Of a stretch of 64,000 nucleotides of DNA, positions 1 through 11,265 are shown piece by piece (position 1 is the first letter of the stretch; every line of letters starts with the position of its first letter). Below the pieces are notes generated by a model. It saw only the letters and a program-made list of their open reading frames with translations, did no database searches and was not told the origin of the DNA. The position numbers and the translations under genes are program-made. The DNA is from Megamerina dolium (taxonomy: Eukaryota > Arthropoda > Insecta > Diptera > Megamerinidae): contig OY978527.1 of NCBI GenBank assembly GCA_963854835.1, forward strand, positions 18,819,345-18,883,344, written 5' to 3'.

Positions 1-115
1 GTAGAAATGCAACTGGCTTAGGCTTAGCAGCACCTAATCGTTGCCGAAGCTCTGAAGATGAAGAGGACCCGGAGATAATACTTCAGCTTCTTCTGCACTT
101 TATCCGAATGTGAGG
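1..115 (+). pseudogene. LINE C-terminal zinc-finger tail remnant
   Basis: One frame reads a cysteine/acid-rich stretch (NRCRSSEDEEDPE, then LQLLLHF) that resembles the CRxCxxEEET..HLLCxCP tail found after RNase H in Jockey/I-type LINEs. One expected cysteine is serine and the frame soon stops. Too short and decayed to assign to a clade. Confidence 0.4.
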
Positions 116-1405
116 CTGCTTCCCAGGATACTATGGGGAAGCCCATCTACGACACCACATATTACTTAGATAAGTTACCACCGCATCAACCCATGCACCG
201 GACAACAACGGATTAACTTTTGTTCGAAAATATTATCAACACAACGTAGATGTTTGTTTCAGGGCTGACTTCGGACTTGCACTGAATACTTGAAAAAAAT
301 TTCCTATTGGGATACGTACTCATATAAGCATAAATATGATACATTCATATGTACGTAAATACAGTACGTATACTTACATTGTGATGACGTACTTTTTCTT
401 TTATTTTGCATAAGAAAGGTTTGCACATTAAGCTAATTACACTTACTTTCGAAATTAGCGCCGACAAATAAATACATCAAGCAGCAAGAAGCAGCAGCAG
501 CAGCAGCCTTCAACAACGACAGCAAAAAGAATAATTGTTATTATAAGTATATGAGCACTTGCATTGAAGTAGGAAATCTTTTGTGTAGTAGAAAGTGCAA
601 TACTAATATTTCAATGAAAGAAAACCAAAGAATTGGAGATTCAAACAACATCAAAATGGCGTTTTTTTAACTTGTTTTAGGGCATACTTATTAGACATTA
701 AACTTTCTTCAGTGAGCAATTTACGCTTGCGTGAAAACAGGGAATAGTCTTAGGAAGCAAAATATGGAGAATAAAGTAAATGCAGCAGCAATTCGAACTT
801 CAATTCGGGAATTTTTCGAGATCAAATCTTGGTTGTTTTGAAATATTAAAACATCGACGATTAAACATGTTTATTAATTAATATACTTACTTACTTACTT
901 ATTAATTAATATGGAAGCGTGAAATTAGAGGAAACGATACTAAAATTTTCGGTGGAAATTTAGTTCGTAGAATTAATGTTATGAGAAAACAAGGGGATTA
1001 CGACAAAAATATGACGACGTGATCTTACTACGACGTAATCTTACAAAACATAATTATGCTAATAATCACCCTTGCCTTACTTTGGTATGTAGACTAAATG
1101 ACGGCTCAAATGATCCTTAAGAAAATTCATAAAATATTCTGCTTGCGTGTAATTGGGGCAATTAAAACGTGCCCCACATCATCTATAGGAATAATCGTAG
1201 GACTATCCATCTTCGCCTTGCGGTCACTTAACGGAGCATATCTTCGACAGGGTGCATAGAAAACTTCTATTCCAAGGACTTCGAAGTGATAATCAGTGAA
1301 AATAACGAGATAAACTTCAAACGGGAGTAACAACTGAAATATGCTGATGCGTTCAAAATAGAGGCTAACAGACAGTCCAAACCCGTTCCTTAGAGTTATC
1401 TGTCT
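116..1405. other. AT-rich sequence without a recognised gene
   Basis: Only short unconvincing frames are present. It holds a CAG-rich patch (about 490-510) and a short TTAC repeat (about 885-900) flanked by TTAATTAATAT on both sides. No promoter or RNA gene could be supported. Confidence 0.5.
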
Positions 1406-1409
1406 GGGA

Positions 1410-1790
1410 ATGCCTACGCATGGGAAGCAGGGATATTAACACATGCATTTTCTCAGACAAACAGGCAGCTCTAAAATCTTTAACGAATGTCTCATCCCCA
1501 TCAATGTTGCTTCGAGCTTCTCAACCTTTAGAACTAAAATTTTCATTTTTTAAAGTTCGTCTGGGAATGTCTCAAACTACTCAACTCTGTGACTCTGATA
1601 GGGGTCATGAGGGGCATGAAGAAAATAAAAGATCATATTCTTCTATAATGAAAGGAGCAGAGTTCACGTTCATATGTTCAGAACACTTGTGTCGGATAAG
1701 CTTGAGTTATATATTTTTAATACGCGAAGGGGGAAATGAAAACCTAATCGATTGCTGGAAAGCCCAATCTGGTATGCGGCTTTAGATAAA
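1410..1790 (+). pseudogene. LINE RNase H domain remnant
   Basis: The frame 1420-1785 contains SRDINTCIFSDKQAALKSL, which matches the core of a retrotransposon RNase H (usual form I..DSQAAxKxL), followed by GHEGHEENK, the usual GHxGxxGNExAD motif in altered form. The downstream E-F-T-F-I-C-S-E-H pattern and the ENLIDCW pattern also fit LINE RNase H domains of the Jockey/I group. The DSQ aspartate position reads SDK, and the second half is frameshifted. I see a dead 3' fragment of a LINE ORF2. No matching reverse transcriptase lies upstream, so the copy is truncated. Confidence 0.6.
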
Positions 1791-2414
1791 GTCTTTCTTC
1801 ACAGAGGACGTATTGAGGTAGATGCTGTTCTGAATCTCCGTAGAAAAGAGATCAAATTTAAACTGACAAAAGAAATGCCGTTTAGGCAAGGATTCAGTTC
1901 GATTATGTCAAGAGGAACGGGAAACAGCGCAACATATTATTGATCAGCTGTATTAAGACGTAGTCGTAATTGTCTAGGTGGCGGGATCATTAGTCCGAAT
2001 CGCCATGCTAAAAATAAACCCGCATCAGTTACAAGATTTTTGAATTGTCTACAATTATGCTAGTTGGATATGAGAATTCAAAAATACTCTTTAGATCGGG
2101 GATCCTTTATTAATACATGATAATATTTAAAATATTGGACGTGGACACCCATTTATTTAGATGACTTTCAACTATTAAAATATGTATTCACTTACAAAAT
2201 AAAGTATAGCAGTCTCACAATAATTTTTAAGTGGTATGTAGGACAGGGTTGCTCTAAAAGAGCATCCTATGATATATATAACAGTTGCCATGTGGAGAGG
2301 CACAAACTCAGATGTGGATTTTTTGTGAGTAAGAGACTGCGACATTTTGTCTCGCAGTTCACACCTGTGAAAGCGGCTGGCAACAATACGCATTAAAGCA
2401 AAATTTGTTAACAT

Positions 2415-2757
2415 CAGCCTAATATGCCCACGCTCCGACGGATGAGAAGGACTATGTGACCAAAAAGAAGTTTATGACCGCTGCCCCCGCCACGATATCA
2501 AAATCGTGTTTGGCGACTTCAATGTCAGGGTGGGCAATGAAGGTCCATTGGTCCAACTGTCAGAAAATTCAGTCTCCACCAGAACACTACCGATAATGGA
2601 ATGAAGTCGATCGACTTCTCCGCAGCACGAAACGTGCTAATTAGTAATACCAGATTTCAGCATCTCGACATCCATGAACCGCCGTGGCTGTCTCCATATC
2701 AACGAACGAAAAACCAAATTGATCACGTGATGAGTGACGGCGGGACCCTTTGTTTGT
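2415..2757 (+). pseudogene. RTE-like LINE endonuclease fragment
   Basis: Frames here read YDRCPRHDIKIVFGDFNVRVG and later AARNVLISNTRFQHLDIH plus RTKNQIDHV once frame changes are followed. These match the apurinic/apyrimidinic-type endonuclease of RTE/BovB-like LINEs (GDFNAxxG and the RTxNQIDHV/HD catalytic motif). Frameshifts are needed to follow it. It ends abruptly at about 2757, where reverse transcriptase from the same kind of element begins on the other strand. So this is a rearranged rather than simply truncated copy. Confidence 0.7.
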
Positions 2758-3035
2758 AGACATTAGGTACTTCGTCTTGCCCTCGTTAACGTTAGACCCA
2801 TTCGACGTGACTTTCTTTCCAATTCAGGAGAATGCTGCAATGACTGCTCGCGAGTTGATATCGATTATGTCAATATCGTCGGCATACGCCAGCAGCATGA
2901 AACTTATGTTGAAGATAGTGCCATTATGTCGTAGATCAGCAGCTCGTATTATTTTCTCCATAATAAGATTGAAGAAGTCACACGATAACGAATCACCTTG
3001 TCTGAAACCGCGTTCGGTATTAATGATAAAAGGTA
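2757..3035 (-). pseudogene. RTE-like reverse transcriptase fragment, inverted
   Basis: The minus strand reads GFRQGDSLSCDFFNLIMEKI, then ISFMLLAYADDIDIIDINS, then VNEGKTKYL. These are the conserved RT blocks B' (RQGDxLSC), C (YADD, at about 2868-2895) and the K-T-K-Y motif of an RTE-type LINE. The reading frame is largely open but is a fragment of about 90 residues with no start or endonuclease attached. It lies head-on against the endonuclease fragment on the plus strand, which suggests a twin-priming inversion or later rearrangement. Confidence 0.75.
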
Positions 3036-3381
3036 ATCAAAAGGCCTATTATGATTCGCGACTCGCCCAAAATGGTATTATGAACAGCGAGTCGCCTACT
3101 GTGTCACAATCAGGCGAATGTAAGAAACTTTGGCATCACTCCCGGCGACTCGCCAGAAATAGACGTTTTCTCAAAGTATCAAAAATCAAAGATAGGTAAT
3201 GTACAAATGAAATATTGGTATATAGGTACTTTACTGAAACTGCCAGGATTATGGAAAATTGAAGGTTACCATATCTTGAAGAAAAATTATATCGTATGGA
3301 AAGTATATTTGTGAATTAAATGATATCAAAAATATTTATTAATAAAAAAATAATATTTAAAAATTTCACAAAAAAAATATT

Positions 3382-3580
3382 TTACAAAACAAATATCAGC
3401 TTGCCTAGACCATCGCCAGTATTCTCATGAAAATTATAATCCACTGTTTCAAACCATGCATTATCTGCATTTCGAAAATCATCAACATATCCTTTGGACG
3501 TCTCTGTGCCATTATTTTTACTGTCTGCAGAAAGTATAAATTTGTGTAAATGTAAATATATATTGCATATCATATATTAT
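3382..3580 (-). pseudogene. 3' part of an unrecognised coding remnant split by a mariner
   Basis: The minus strand carries a frame ending in ENTGDGLGKLIFVL with a coding-like composition. Its upstream continuation appears beyond the rosa-type mariner at 3582-4885. No family is recognised. It may be the C-terminal part of an older transposon or host gene remnant. The frame reads directly into the short duplicated sequence flanking the mariner. Confidence 0.35.
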
Positions 3581-3581
3581 A

Positions 3582-4885
3582 AAGGGTTATCCATTTTGCG
3601 GTTTCAAAAGTAAATGTAAATAAAACACATATAAAATATTTTTTATCATGATATTTCTTTTTTATTATAAAGTTTGAACGTTGACATTATGTGTGAAATA
3701 CTACATCATTTAAATGACCACCACGCGAATTGTTGCAAGCATCGATTCTTTTGAGGTAATTTTCGACCACTTTTTGACACATATTGGGCGGTATCTCAGA
3801 CATAACGTGACGAATGTTGGTTTTTAGGTGCTCAAGAGTTAAAGGTTTATCTGCATAAACACGGTCTTTCGCGTAGCCCCACAAAAAAAAGTCAAGCGGT
3901 GTCAAATCGCATGATCTTAGTGGCCACTTGATATCGCCACGACGAGAAATTACTCGGCCAGAAAATTTCTCTTGCAATAAAGCCATATTCGCTCGAGTTG
4001 TGTGGTATGTGGCACCGTCTTGTTGAAACCACATATTCTCTAAGCCGTATTCTTCAATAGCAGGCAAAAAAAGTTGGTTATCATATGACCATAACGCTCC
4101 GAATTGACGGTGACAGTCGTTCCATCGTCGTTTTCGAAGAAGTAAGGTCCAATCACACCTCCGGACCAAAGAGCGCACCAAGCAGTGACTTTTTGTGGAT
4201 GTAGTGGCCTCTCTTCAATTACTTGAGGATTCTCAGAACCCCAAATACGACAATTTTGTTTGTTAACATACCCACCGAGTGAGAAATGTGCTTCGTCGCT
4301 GAAGAAAATGTTGTTCGAAAAATCGCCGTCCACCGCCTGTTGTTCAAGCACCCATTCGACGTATCTACGACGTTGTGAATGGTCAGCTGGCTTCAGTTGT
4401 TGTGTGAGCTGGATTTTATATGGATGTAGGTGTAGATCCAAATGCAAAATACGCCATAATGTGCCGTAAGACAGTCCTAATTCCTGAGAACGACGAGGAA
4501 TCGACACATTCGGGTCTTCGGCAACACTTTCACTTACAGCAGCGATATTTTCGGTGGTACGAGCGAAACGATGATGCACAGGCCTTACAATATCTGTAAC
4601 CGATCCAGTCTCTTCATATTTCTTCACAGTTTTGCCAATTGCTTGCGTAGTTGGACGATTATGTAAACCATAATCTCCTCTTAAAGCACGATATGTGGCT
4701 GTGGCAGAATCACCATTTTTGTAGTAGGTTTTTACAATTATAATGCGTTGTGCGATAGTTAAGCGATCCATTTTCGCAAATGTCAGACTTTGAACTGAAA
4801 AAGAAAGAAATTGTTTTAACAACTCAGTTTGACAGATGTCGAATTCTAGCCCTATACTTTTGAAACCGCGAAATGGATAACCCTT
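3582..4885 (-). mobile_element. Near-complete DD41D (rosa-type) mariner element
   Basis: A 1.3-kb element bounded by terminal inverted repeats starting AAGGGTTATCCATTT, about 31 bp with one mismatch, each next to a TA dinucleotide (3580-3581, 4886-4887). It carries a transposase frame on the minus strand that fills most of its length. Beyond the TA, an exact 21-bp direct repeat lies on both sides (3560-3580 and 4887-4907). The repeats, length and transposase signature agree with the rosa/DD41D branch of Tc1/mariner. Confidence 0.9.
3687..4771 (-). pseudogene. DD41D mariner transposase, one frameshift
   Basis: This transposase would bind the element's inverted repeats and catalyse cut-and-paste transposition. 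Reading from ATG at 4771 (MDRLTIAQRI), the N-terminal helix-turn-helix region is followed by the RRSQELGLSYGTLWRIL second helix-turn-helix. The catalytic residues are visible: D in FFSDEAHF, D in WFQQDGATYHT and D in LTPLDFFLWGY. I count 41 residues between the last two, the DD41D signature. It ends with HLNDVVFHT at 3687. The frame shifts once near 4068-4076, within a run of A bases (T on the coding strand), so the last third is in another frame. Apart from that single indel the gene looks intact and could be young. An assembly error in the homopolymer would give the same picture. Confidence 0.88.
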
Positions 4886-4907
4886 TATATTGCATATCAT
4901 ATATTAT

Positions 4908-5400
4908 ATATCACACGCACATAGCCATATTATCTAAAGCTTCTTCCATAAATTTACGCATGACTGTATGGTTTATTTTCTCACCCGGATTAACCACACC
5001 AGGTATTGTCCACATATTGTTATCTAGGCGTGCAGCAACTGTTTGAAGGATTTTTCTAAAACTGAATTGTCAAAAAAATAAATCAAATCGATATTAGTAG
5101 ATACCTTCAATAGATGTACGTACCTGTCCGTTTCTCTATGTTTGATGATCGTTCCAATAGAATTTCTTCCAAAGTGTTACTATTGGATCGGCAGCATAAT
5201 TGGGTTCATATTGTTGTCCATTGTTCATGGATGTGAAAAGCTTTATAGATGTTTGAAGAATACATATTTCTTACACGACACTGACTATAGTACATAATAC
5301 GTTGCACTACTCCACTTCGTGGATATACATTAATACGACAGCTAATACGTTTAAAACTACCAGATTTTAACACGAAATTAGACTTTTGTTCACACATTAT
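4908..5400 (-). pseudogene. 5' part of the coding remnant split by the mariner
   Basis: Minus-strand frames read LDNNMWTIPGVVNPGEKINH and RKFMEEALDNMA. A GT...AG intron-like segment (about 5064-5126) lies between this block and an upstream block containing GTIIKHRETDS. The composition looks coding. I do not recognise the family. With 3382-3580 it forms one interrupted remnant into which the mariner inserted. Confidence 0.35.
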
Positions 5401-6800
5401 CCAAAAATCATGCAGTTCTTAAAAAATTAGCTGCACTAAAACCAAAATATACTACATAGTATATAGGTGTGTGTATGTGTGCTGACGTCAAATATTTGTT
5501 TACCTTGTGCACAATGGCAAACAAATACAAAGAAGCAACTGAACTATGTTCATATGTTTTGTAAATATATTATTTTACCACCATACTTTCTTTTTATTAA
5601 CATTTTTACAAAATTCACAAAGTAAACAATGTCACGACGAGAACTGTCCTTTATCTGTCTGATTGACATTTGAATTGTCATTTTTCGATATGTTGATTTG
5701 GCATTTTGCTATTATGGTTGGCATTTGCCAAAGTTGGCCAGCCGCCAAATTCTCGCGAGGCGCGAAAATAGACATATCAGTATACCTAATAAAATTGAAG
5801 AAAATCTTTTTAATTTTTTTTATTTGAATCTACTGTCACTGCTCGTGTAGATTATTTCTTCTTTATTGTGTAGTCTTCTTTATTGTATTCTTCTTCTGGC
5901 ACGCATAATTTAACTAGGCCAATAAATTAGATATACACTACTCGTATGTGCAAAGTCATACAGATGCAAACGCAAAAAAAAAAAAAACAAAGAACACATC
6001 TGTTTGTCATCTGTGTGCTATGGCTCATATGTTTGTACCTACATACGAGAGTAATACCCCAATCATAAATTTTGGTGCGCATCTTAGAAAATATGAATAG
6101 GAAGCGCTTCTCTTCGGTTTGAGTAGGGTATAGGCAGCACTTCAAATTAGTGATTGTGCAGTGGACTTGGAATAAACATTCAATTTCGACAAAATAGCAC
6201 CACGTCGACATGGCGAGAGCATTCACAGTTGGTGCCGAACATTCATCCGGTGAGGTTGTGCTCGCGCGTGTTATGTTAAAAATGTTCGGCAACCAATTAG
6301 AGTACAATTTATTGCTTATGCTTATGATAGAGAGGAAGAGATATTCAGATCGCACAATTCCCTCTCTGCACTACACCATACCAAAATTGTAATAGTGTGC
6401 TCTTCAAATCGCATCAACGGAAGCGCATTGAGGAAAGCGAGAAGGAAGAGTTTGCTCGCAATGACATGCCAGTGCTTCAGTGCTATTTTAGAGCGCTTCA
6501 AAAGCGCTACTGATGCGCTCCATTTCCGATTAGGATGAATGCCAACAAACAGAGCTGAACTGGATTAATTTGCAAATTCTTTTCATACAAACAAGGTGAT
6601 GATGTGTACGCGGGATTAGAAGTGCAGAACGTGTTACGTTTTGTGTATTCGTTTGTATGTATTTGGATTTTGATGTGTTTGTGTTAGAGCGCTCATGACT
6701 CAGCATAGATTTGTGGAATTTTTCACTTCTTCTTTTTCTCTATTTTTTTTTAATTGACTTATTTTCTGAAAGAACATAAAAAGAAATATATTTTCATGAA
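5400..6800. other. Intergenic sequence, no gene seen
   Basis: Short frames only. GC-richer stretches with GCGCTC/GAGCGC motifs occur around 6395-6530. No domain, RNA gene or clear repeat boundary was found. Confidence 0.5.
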
Positions 6801-6807
6801 TCTACAT

Positions 6808-7264
6808 ATAAAGGGTGGGCGAATTGTTAATTTATCTTAAAAATACAACGGTATTCTTTTCGAAAGTCAAAAAGTTGTGCTATGAAAACACAGCTCATCG
6901 ATCGGCAAATCTTGATTGGAAGATCTTTCGCTAGTACAATTTTACCATTGAAACGTTTTTGAAGAAAGAAGCACACATATAATCCCAGCAGACAAAATTT
7001 AGATAAAATATCCACACATAATTAAATTTCCAGTAAAGACTTAACGCTGAATTACGTAAAACGCGGAACATTGAGTAATTGTGATTTGCCTGCAATTTGT
7101 ATTGTCCTATCCAAAATACAAAAACAAAACGCAAGCAAAAAAAGTAATTCATCGCGTCGCGTTTTACATAATTCAACTGTTAATCCCGTTAAAAACTGTC
7201 GAGTTTCCTTAGAAATTTTCAACGATGTTGGAATTATTCGCAGAGATAATATTTCCCACCCTAT
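6808..7264. repeat. Possible fold-back MITE with TA-flanked ends
   Basis: The ends resemble each other inverted (left TAAAGGGTGGG, right CCCACCCTA followed by TAG), and an inner imperfect inverted repeat of about 27 bp pairs 7037-7064 with about 7158-7186 (both show ACGCGAC/GTAAAACGCG-like sequence). No protein is encoded. It may be a mariner-derived MITE with TA target duplications. A second copy would be needed to be sure. Confidence 0.4.
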
Positions 7265-7909
7265 AGCTCGCATATCCGGTTTTATTTTGCGGTCTTAGAT
7301 TAATTATACTCTGACATATTCTGAATGACACTTTCGATCGCAATTGATTTCAAAATTTTATAAAGTTCATTTAAATCTTGTGTAACTGCAATGGAGATGT
7401 AGCAGCTTTTCTGTGCCCAAAAACAAAAACAAACCAATAAATTTTTATCGAACTTTAGTAATAAAAATATAAAGTTTACCTACCACATTCTATGGACTTT
7501 GGTTGGATTTACACCATCGCCCTCAAATATCTTTCTAACCTAAAAAAAAAAAAAAGAAGTAGAAATAGCCAAAAACTCTGTTTTTTAATTTAGAAAGAAA
7601 ACTGAGAATTATAGCGGAAATTCAACCACGGATTCGAATGTAGGTGGTGGTAGGTTAGCTTGGCAATTTTGGGTCGCTGAATCCAAATCGGATTGCAGCC
7701 ATCAACCGCAGTCTTCTTTTTAATTTCAAAAACATCGTTTTTCGACTATTACAGGTTATTGCCTAGCTTCTAGCCTATCAATATCTTCGTGCTCAAAATC
7801 ATACATAGATTCAAAAACATACTTTTGTATGAAAAGTAGGCGGGAATTTTATACGACAGTGCTCAACAACGAACTCACCCTTTGACTAGCAAATTTAATT
7901 ATATGTCTC
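7265..7909. other. Intergenic sequence, no gene seen
   Basis: AT-rich, with an A-run near 7541. No coding or repeat boundary recognised. Confidence 0.5.
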
Positions 7910-8300
7910 AAGTTTATACTGCCATAGCTCAGTTGTTAGTGCGTTGGCCTTCTGATCTGTAGGTCGTGGGTTCAATCCCCGGCTGAAGCATAAACAATTT
8001 TATATCGACAAAATTTTTCGTTCGAACGGTATCCATCTGTCGGCAAGCAATTGGCAATTCTTCCGTCAGTAACAATTTGCCATGGAAATGCTTTTAAAAG
8101 AACTCTGTAACAAAACTCAGAAAAAGTGATTTCACAAGAGTTCTGCCGTTCGAAACCGTCTAAAATAAGCACGTCCCTTATTATACATTATACTGTCCTA
8201 AATTTAACACTCACAACAGTAATAGAAGAGAAGCTTGGCCAATGAGCCCTGCGAAACTTATAAGTGCCACATATTTATTTATTTTTATTAAGTTTATACT
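7910..8300 (+). repeat. tRNA-derived SINE, copy A, with target duplications
   Basis: The SINE body spans about 7921-8289. Its head contains an RNA polymerase III A box (TAGCTCAGTTG, one change from consensus) and a B box (GGTTCAATCCC at about 7969-7979). A body shared with the copies at 45.85 kb and 55.19 kb follows, then a short ATTT-rich tail. The 11-bp sequence AAGTTTATACT flanks it on both sides (7910-7920 and 8290-8300), marking L1/RTE-like target-primed insertion. It is a retroposon and not a tRNA gene: the body after the B box does not form an acceptor stem. Confidence 0.88.
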
Positions 8301-8741
8301 TAGAGCTTTGTCTCTTAATGCGAAAATATGAAATCATACTTTCGAAAACATAATTTCGTATGGGAGGTAGGTGTGGTTTTCATCCGATTCCATCCATTCT
8401 TAAGCTCGTTTATTAATTAATAGATGTAATTGTATATTTCATGTTGATAAATTTATATTTTCGTGCGTAAAATGTGAAAACATATTTTCGGCATCATACT
8501 TTTAGATAGGAGATGAGGTAAGGTTTTAGTCCGATACGGCCCATTCTTAAGCACGTGTATTAATTCCGTAGTAAATATAATTGTATGTACACGTGATTTT
8601 CATCCTATTCCGTCCATGCATAAGCTAGTATATTACTTAGTAAATATAATCGTATATGCTAAGTTTTAGCTTGATTTCTTCACATGACAAAGTGATGTTC
8701 TTGTCATGTTATTTTTGTTTAGTATTGTTTGGCATTTCATC
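8301..8741. other. Intergenic sequence with short internal duplications
   Basis: Several degenerate direct repeats recur (ATAATTTCGTATGGGAGGTAGG-like and TCTTAAGC..TATTAATT-like units around 8345-8440 and 8480-8600). No coding capacity. Confidence 0.4.
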
Positions 8742-9816
8742 ATGGAAAGACTTACTCCTGAACAACGTTTACAAATCATTCAACTTTAATACGAAAATTC
8801 ACGTTCTGTGAGGAATGTGTTCCGTGCACTTCTCTCAACTTATGGTCAACATAATCGGCCTACTGAGCGTACTATTCGCAACACCATCACCCATCTTGAG
8901 ACCCATCATTCATTATTGGATAATATTCGACCGAATAGACCACGTCCAGCACGCAGTAAAGAAAATAAAGCGGCCGTAGCTGAGAGTGTACACGAAGACC
9001 GTGGAGAGTCGATTCGGCGCCGTTCGCAGCAACTCCAACTGACGTATGGAACGACTTGGCGCATTTTACGTCGAGATCTTAAATTGAAAGCGTACAAAAT
9101 ACAGCAATGTGCAAGAACTGAAGCCGCCCGACCTTCCCAAGCGACATCGCTTCGCTCTATGGGCTCTTGAAAATTTCCAAGAAGATCCGACGTTTTCGAG
9201 CCAAATTTTGTTCAGCGATGAGGCCCATTTCTGGCTCAATTGGTATGTAAACAAGCTAAATTGCCGCATTTGGGACGAAGAGCAACCTGAAGAGATTTAA
9301 CAGCTGCCACATCATCCAGAAAAAACAACGGTTTGGTGTGGTTTGTGGGCCGGTGGAATCATCGGTCCATATTTCTTCAAAAATGATGCCGGTGAGAACG
9401 TAACCGTCAATGGCGCCCGTTATTGTGCCATGATATCCGACTATTTGATGCCTGAAATTGAAGCTCGTGATCTCGGCGACATTTGGTTTCAACAAGACGG
9501 CGCCACTTCCCACACATCGCATCAATCAATGGATTTATTGAGAGAACACTTCGGTGAGCAGATAATTTCACGTTTTGGGCCACCAAGATCGTGTGATATC
9601 ACACCGTTAGACTTTTGCCTGTGGGGATATGTAAAGTCTAAAGTTTATGCGGACAAACCCGCTTCGATTCAAGCCTTGGAGCAAAACATCACGCGTGTCA
9701 TTCGCCAGTTATCAGTCGAAATGCTCGAACGAGTCATCGAAAATTGGACTCAACGGATGGACCATCTGAGACGTAGCCGCGGCCAACATTTGAAAGACAT
9801 AATCTTCAAAAAATAA
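8742..9816 (+). pseudogene. Second DD41D mariner transposase, decayed
   Basis: The gene starts MERLTPEQRLQIIQL at 8742, homologous to the N-terminus of the 3.6-kb transposase, then meets a stop (TAA) after 15 codons. The middle contains SIRRRSQQLQLTYGTTWRILR. A frameshift near 9105 moves the frame to KRHRFALWALENF and ILFSDEAHFWLNW (first catalytic D). A stop occurs at 9298. The last block has WFQQDGATSHT (second D) and DITPLDFCLWGY (third D) and ends HLKDIIFKK. I count 37 residues between the last two D residues because four residues are missing compared with the DD41D copy. Terminal inverted repeats could not be found, so element limits are unknown. Two stops and one frameshift make it inactive. 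Confidence 0.85.
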
Positions 9817-11015
9817 ATGCCAAAGCATGTTTCAAAGAAATACCAATATTGTCACCATTCCAAAAAGAAAAACCAATAGTCATTCGTCTATAATGGCTTG
9901 TCTATGAGTAGGTGTGAGATTTTAGAACAACTCATTCTGAAATGATATTTATGGAGTTCATAAAATAACCAACAGATGGTTTACCCTTTAAATGCAAACA
10001 TTTATATACATATACATGGCGTACATTCAGCAATGTGTGTTTGTACTCTTACTGTTATTTGCACTTTATGTTTGCATAATAAGTTGAGTGCCAAGTTTTC
10101 GTTTTTTTTTTTTCTTCTCTTCTACATATTTTTTGCAGAAAAAATTTCTTTTATTTTTAATATATACTACTGCACAAATGCCAGCATAACTTATACATAT
10201 GTGAATATTTATTGCGTTCAACCTTATTTAAATTATATGCGTGTGCGTACACATAATGGTAAATTATAAAGGAAAATTGTATATAATTTGTTTAACTTTA
10301 AAGTGATAGTAAAAAGTTTGTTCGGTTTATTTTGGCATCTGATTATTAAAACCCTGTCCCGAAAGCATTACAGACAGAAATACACATTCGGCATTTTGAA
10401 ATTTGTAAAATGGATGTACTAATGTACACGTATACCGTAATCGTATTGAAAAGAAATGCAGATGCAAACAAATGGGGCACCGATTAGAGATGCTGCTGTT
10501 CCTTCTATACATATTGGAATGATGCCTTTTGCTAAAGCGTAGCTTTGGCGCTTTCTGTAGCCTCTGTTCAATAACAGCTTTGGCGGAGGTCGACTACTAC
10601 GTAACAGCGATTTGGTGTAAAACGCTTCGAGCCTTTATACCAGGTAGATAACCCAGATCTGCAAGGTATTGGTCAATGTGTGCATCAAATGACAGCGTTA
10701 TCCTGCTTTGGTTTCGTACAGGCGTCCCATCTATCACTTTGTCATGATTAGGATGGGCTAGAAAGTAGCATTATAAGAAAAATTGTTTTGGAAAAAGTTC
10801 TTTATTTTCTTTGACTTTGAGCATTTTCATTTCTTGATGAAGATGATCCTCAGCACTCACTTGTTTGGTCCATGTTATAATCAATGTAGCAAAAGACTTA
10901 TCTGGTGAAATTGTTATATTCCTTGACTTGAAAAACGGTGATAATTCATCGCAAAACTTCCTTGGTTATAAAACATCAAGAGAAGATTGTTAAGGTCGCT
11001 TAGTCCAACTTTTCA
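9817..11015. other. Intergenic sequence, no gene recognised
   Basis: AT-rich with T and A runs near 10100. Short frames look like chance. No repeat limits were identified. Confidence 0.5.
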
Positions 11016-11265
11016 CCAAAAGGCCAAGGAAAAGGGAGTGGTATTATAAATTAATGGCAACAAATTAGAATACAATCCGAAACATGTTAAATAAAGTCTT
11101 GAAATAGACGTATAAATAATGGATTTTTTCTCTAAACCAATATTTGTGCCAACAGCGATCAGAACTTCTATAAGGAAGGCGCTATGAAGTTACTTTTAAA
11201 GTGGCATTATAAAATAAAATGGGTACATATTTGACTCAAATTGGACAATTCAAATGAACGGACAT
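11016..11265 (+). pseudogene. Mariner C-terminal scraps (two)
   Basis: Around 11090-11140 the sequence resembles the 3' end of the mariner at 19763-20880 (AATAAAGTCTTGAAAT..AATAATGGATTT). Around 11160-11260 a frame reads FYKEGAMKLLLKW then GTYLTQIG, matching the FYExGIMKLPSKW...NGAYLT C-terminus of that same mariner family. Both are fragments with no catalytic region. Confidence 0.55.

Noticed and set aside
3020..5790. Larger element bounded by GCGACTCGCC-like and GCCGCCAAATTCTCGCG-like sequences
   Set aside because: The supposed inverted ends do not align well enough.
7921..7985. tRNA gene
   Set aside because: A and B boxes are present but the sequence repeats with a long body at other loci and has target duplications, and no acceptor stem forms. 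It is a SINE head.
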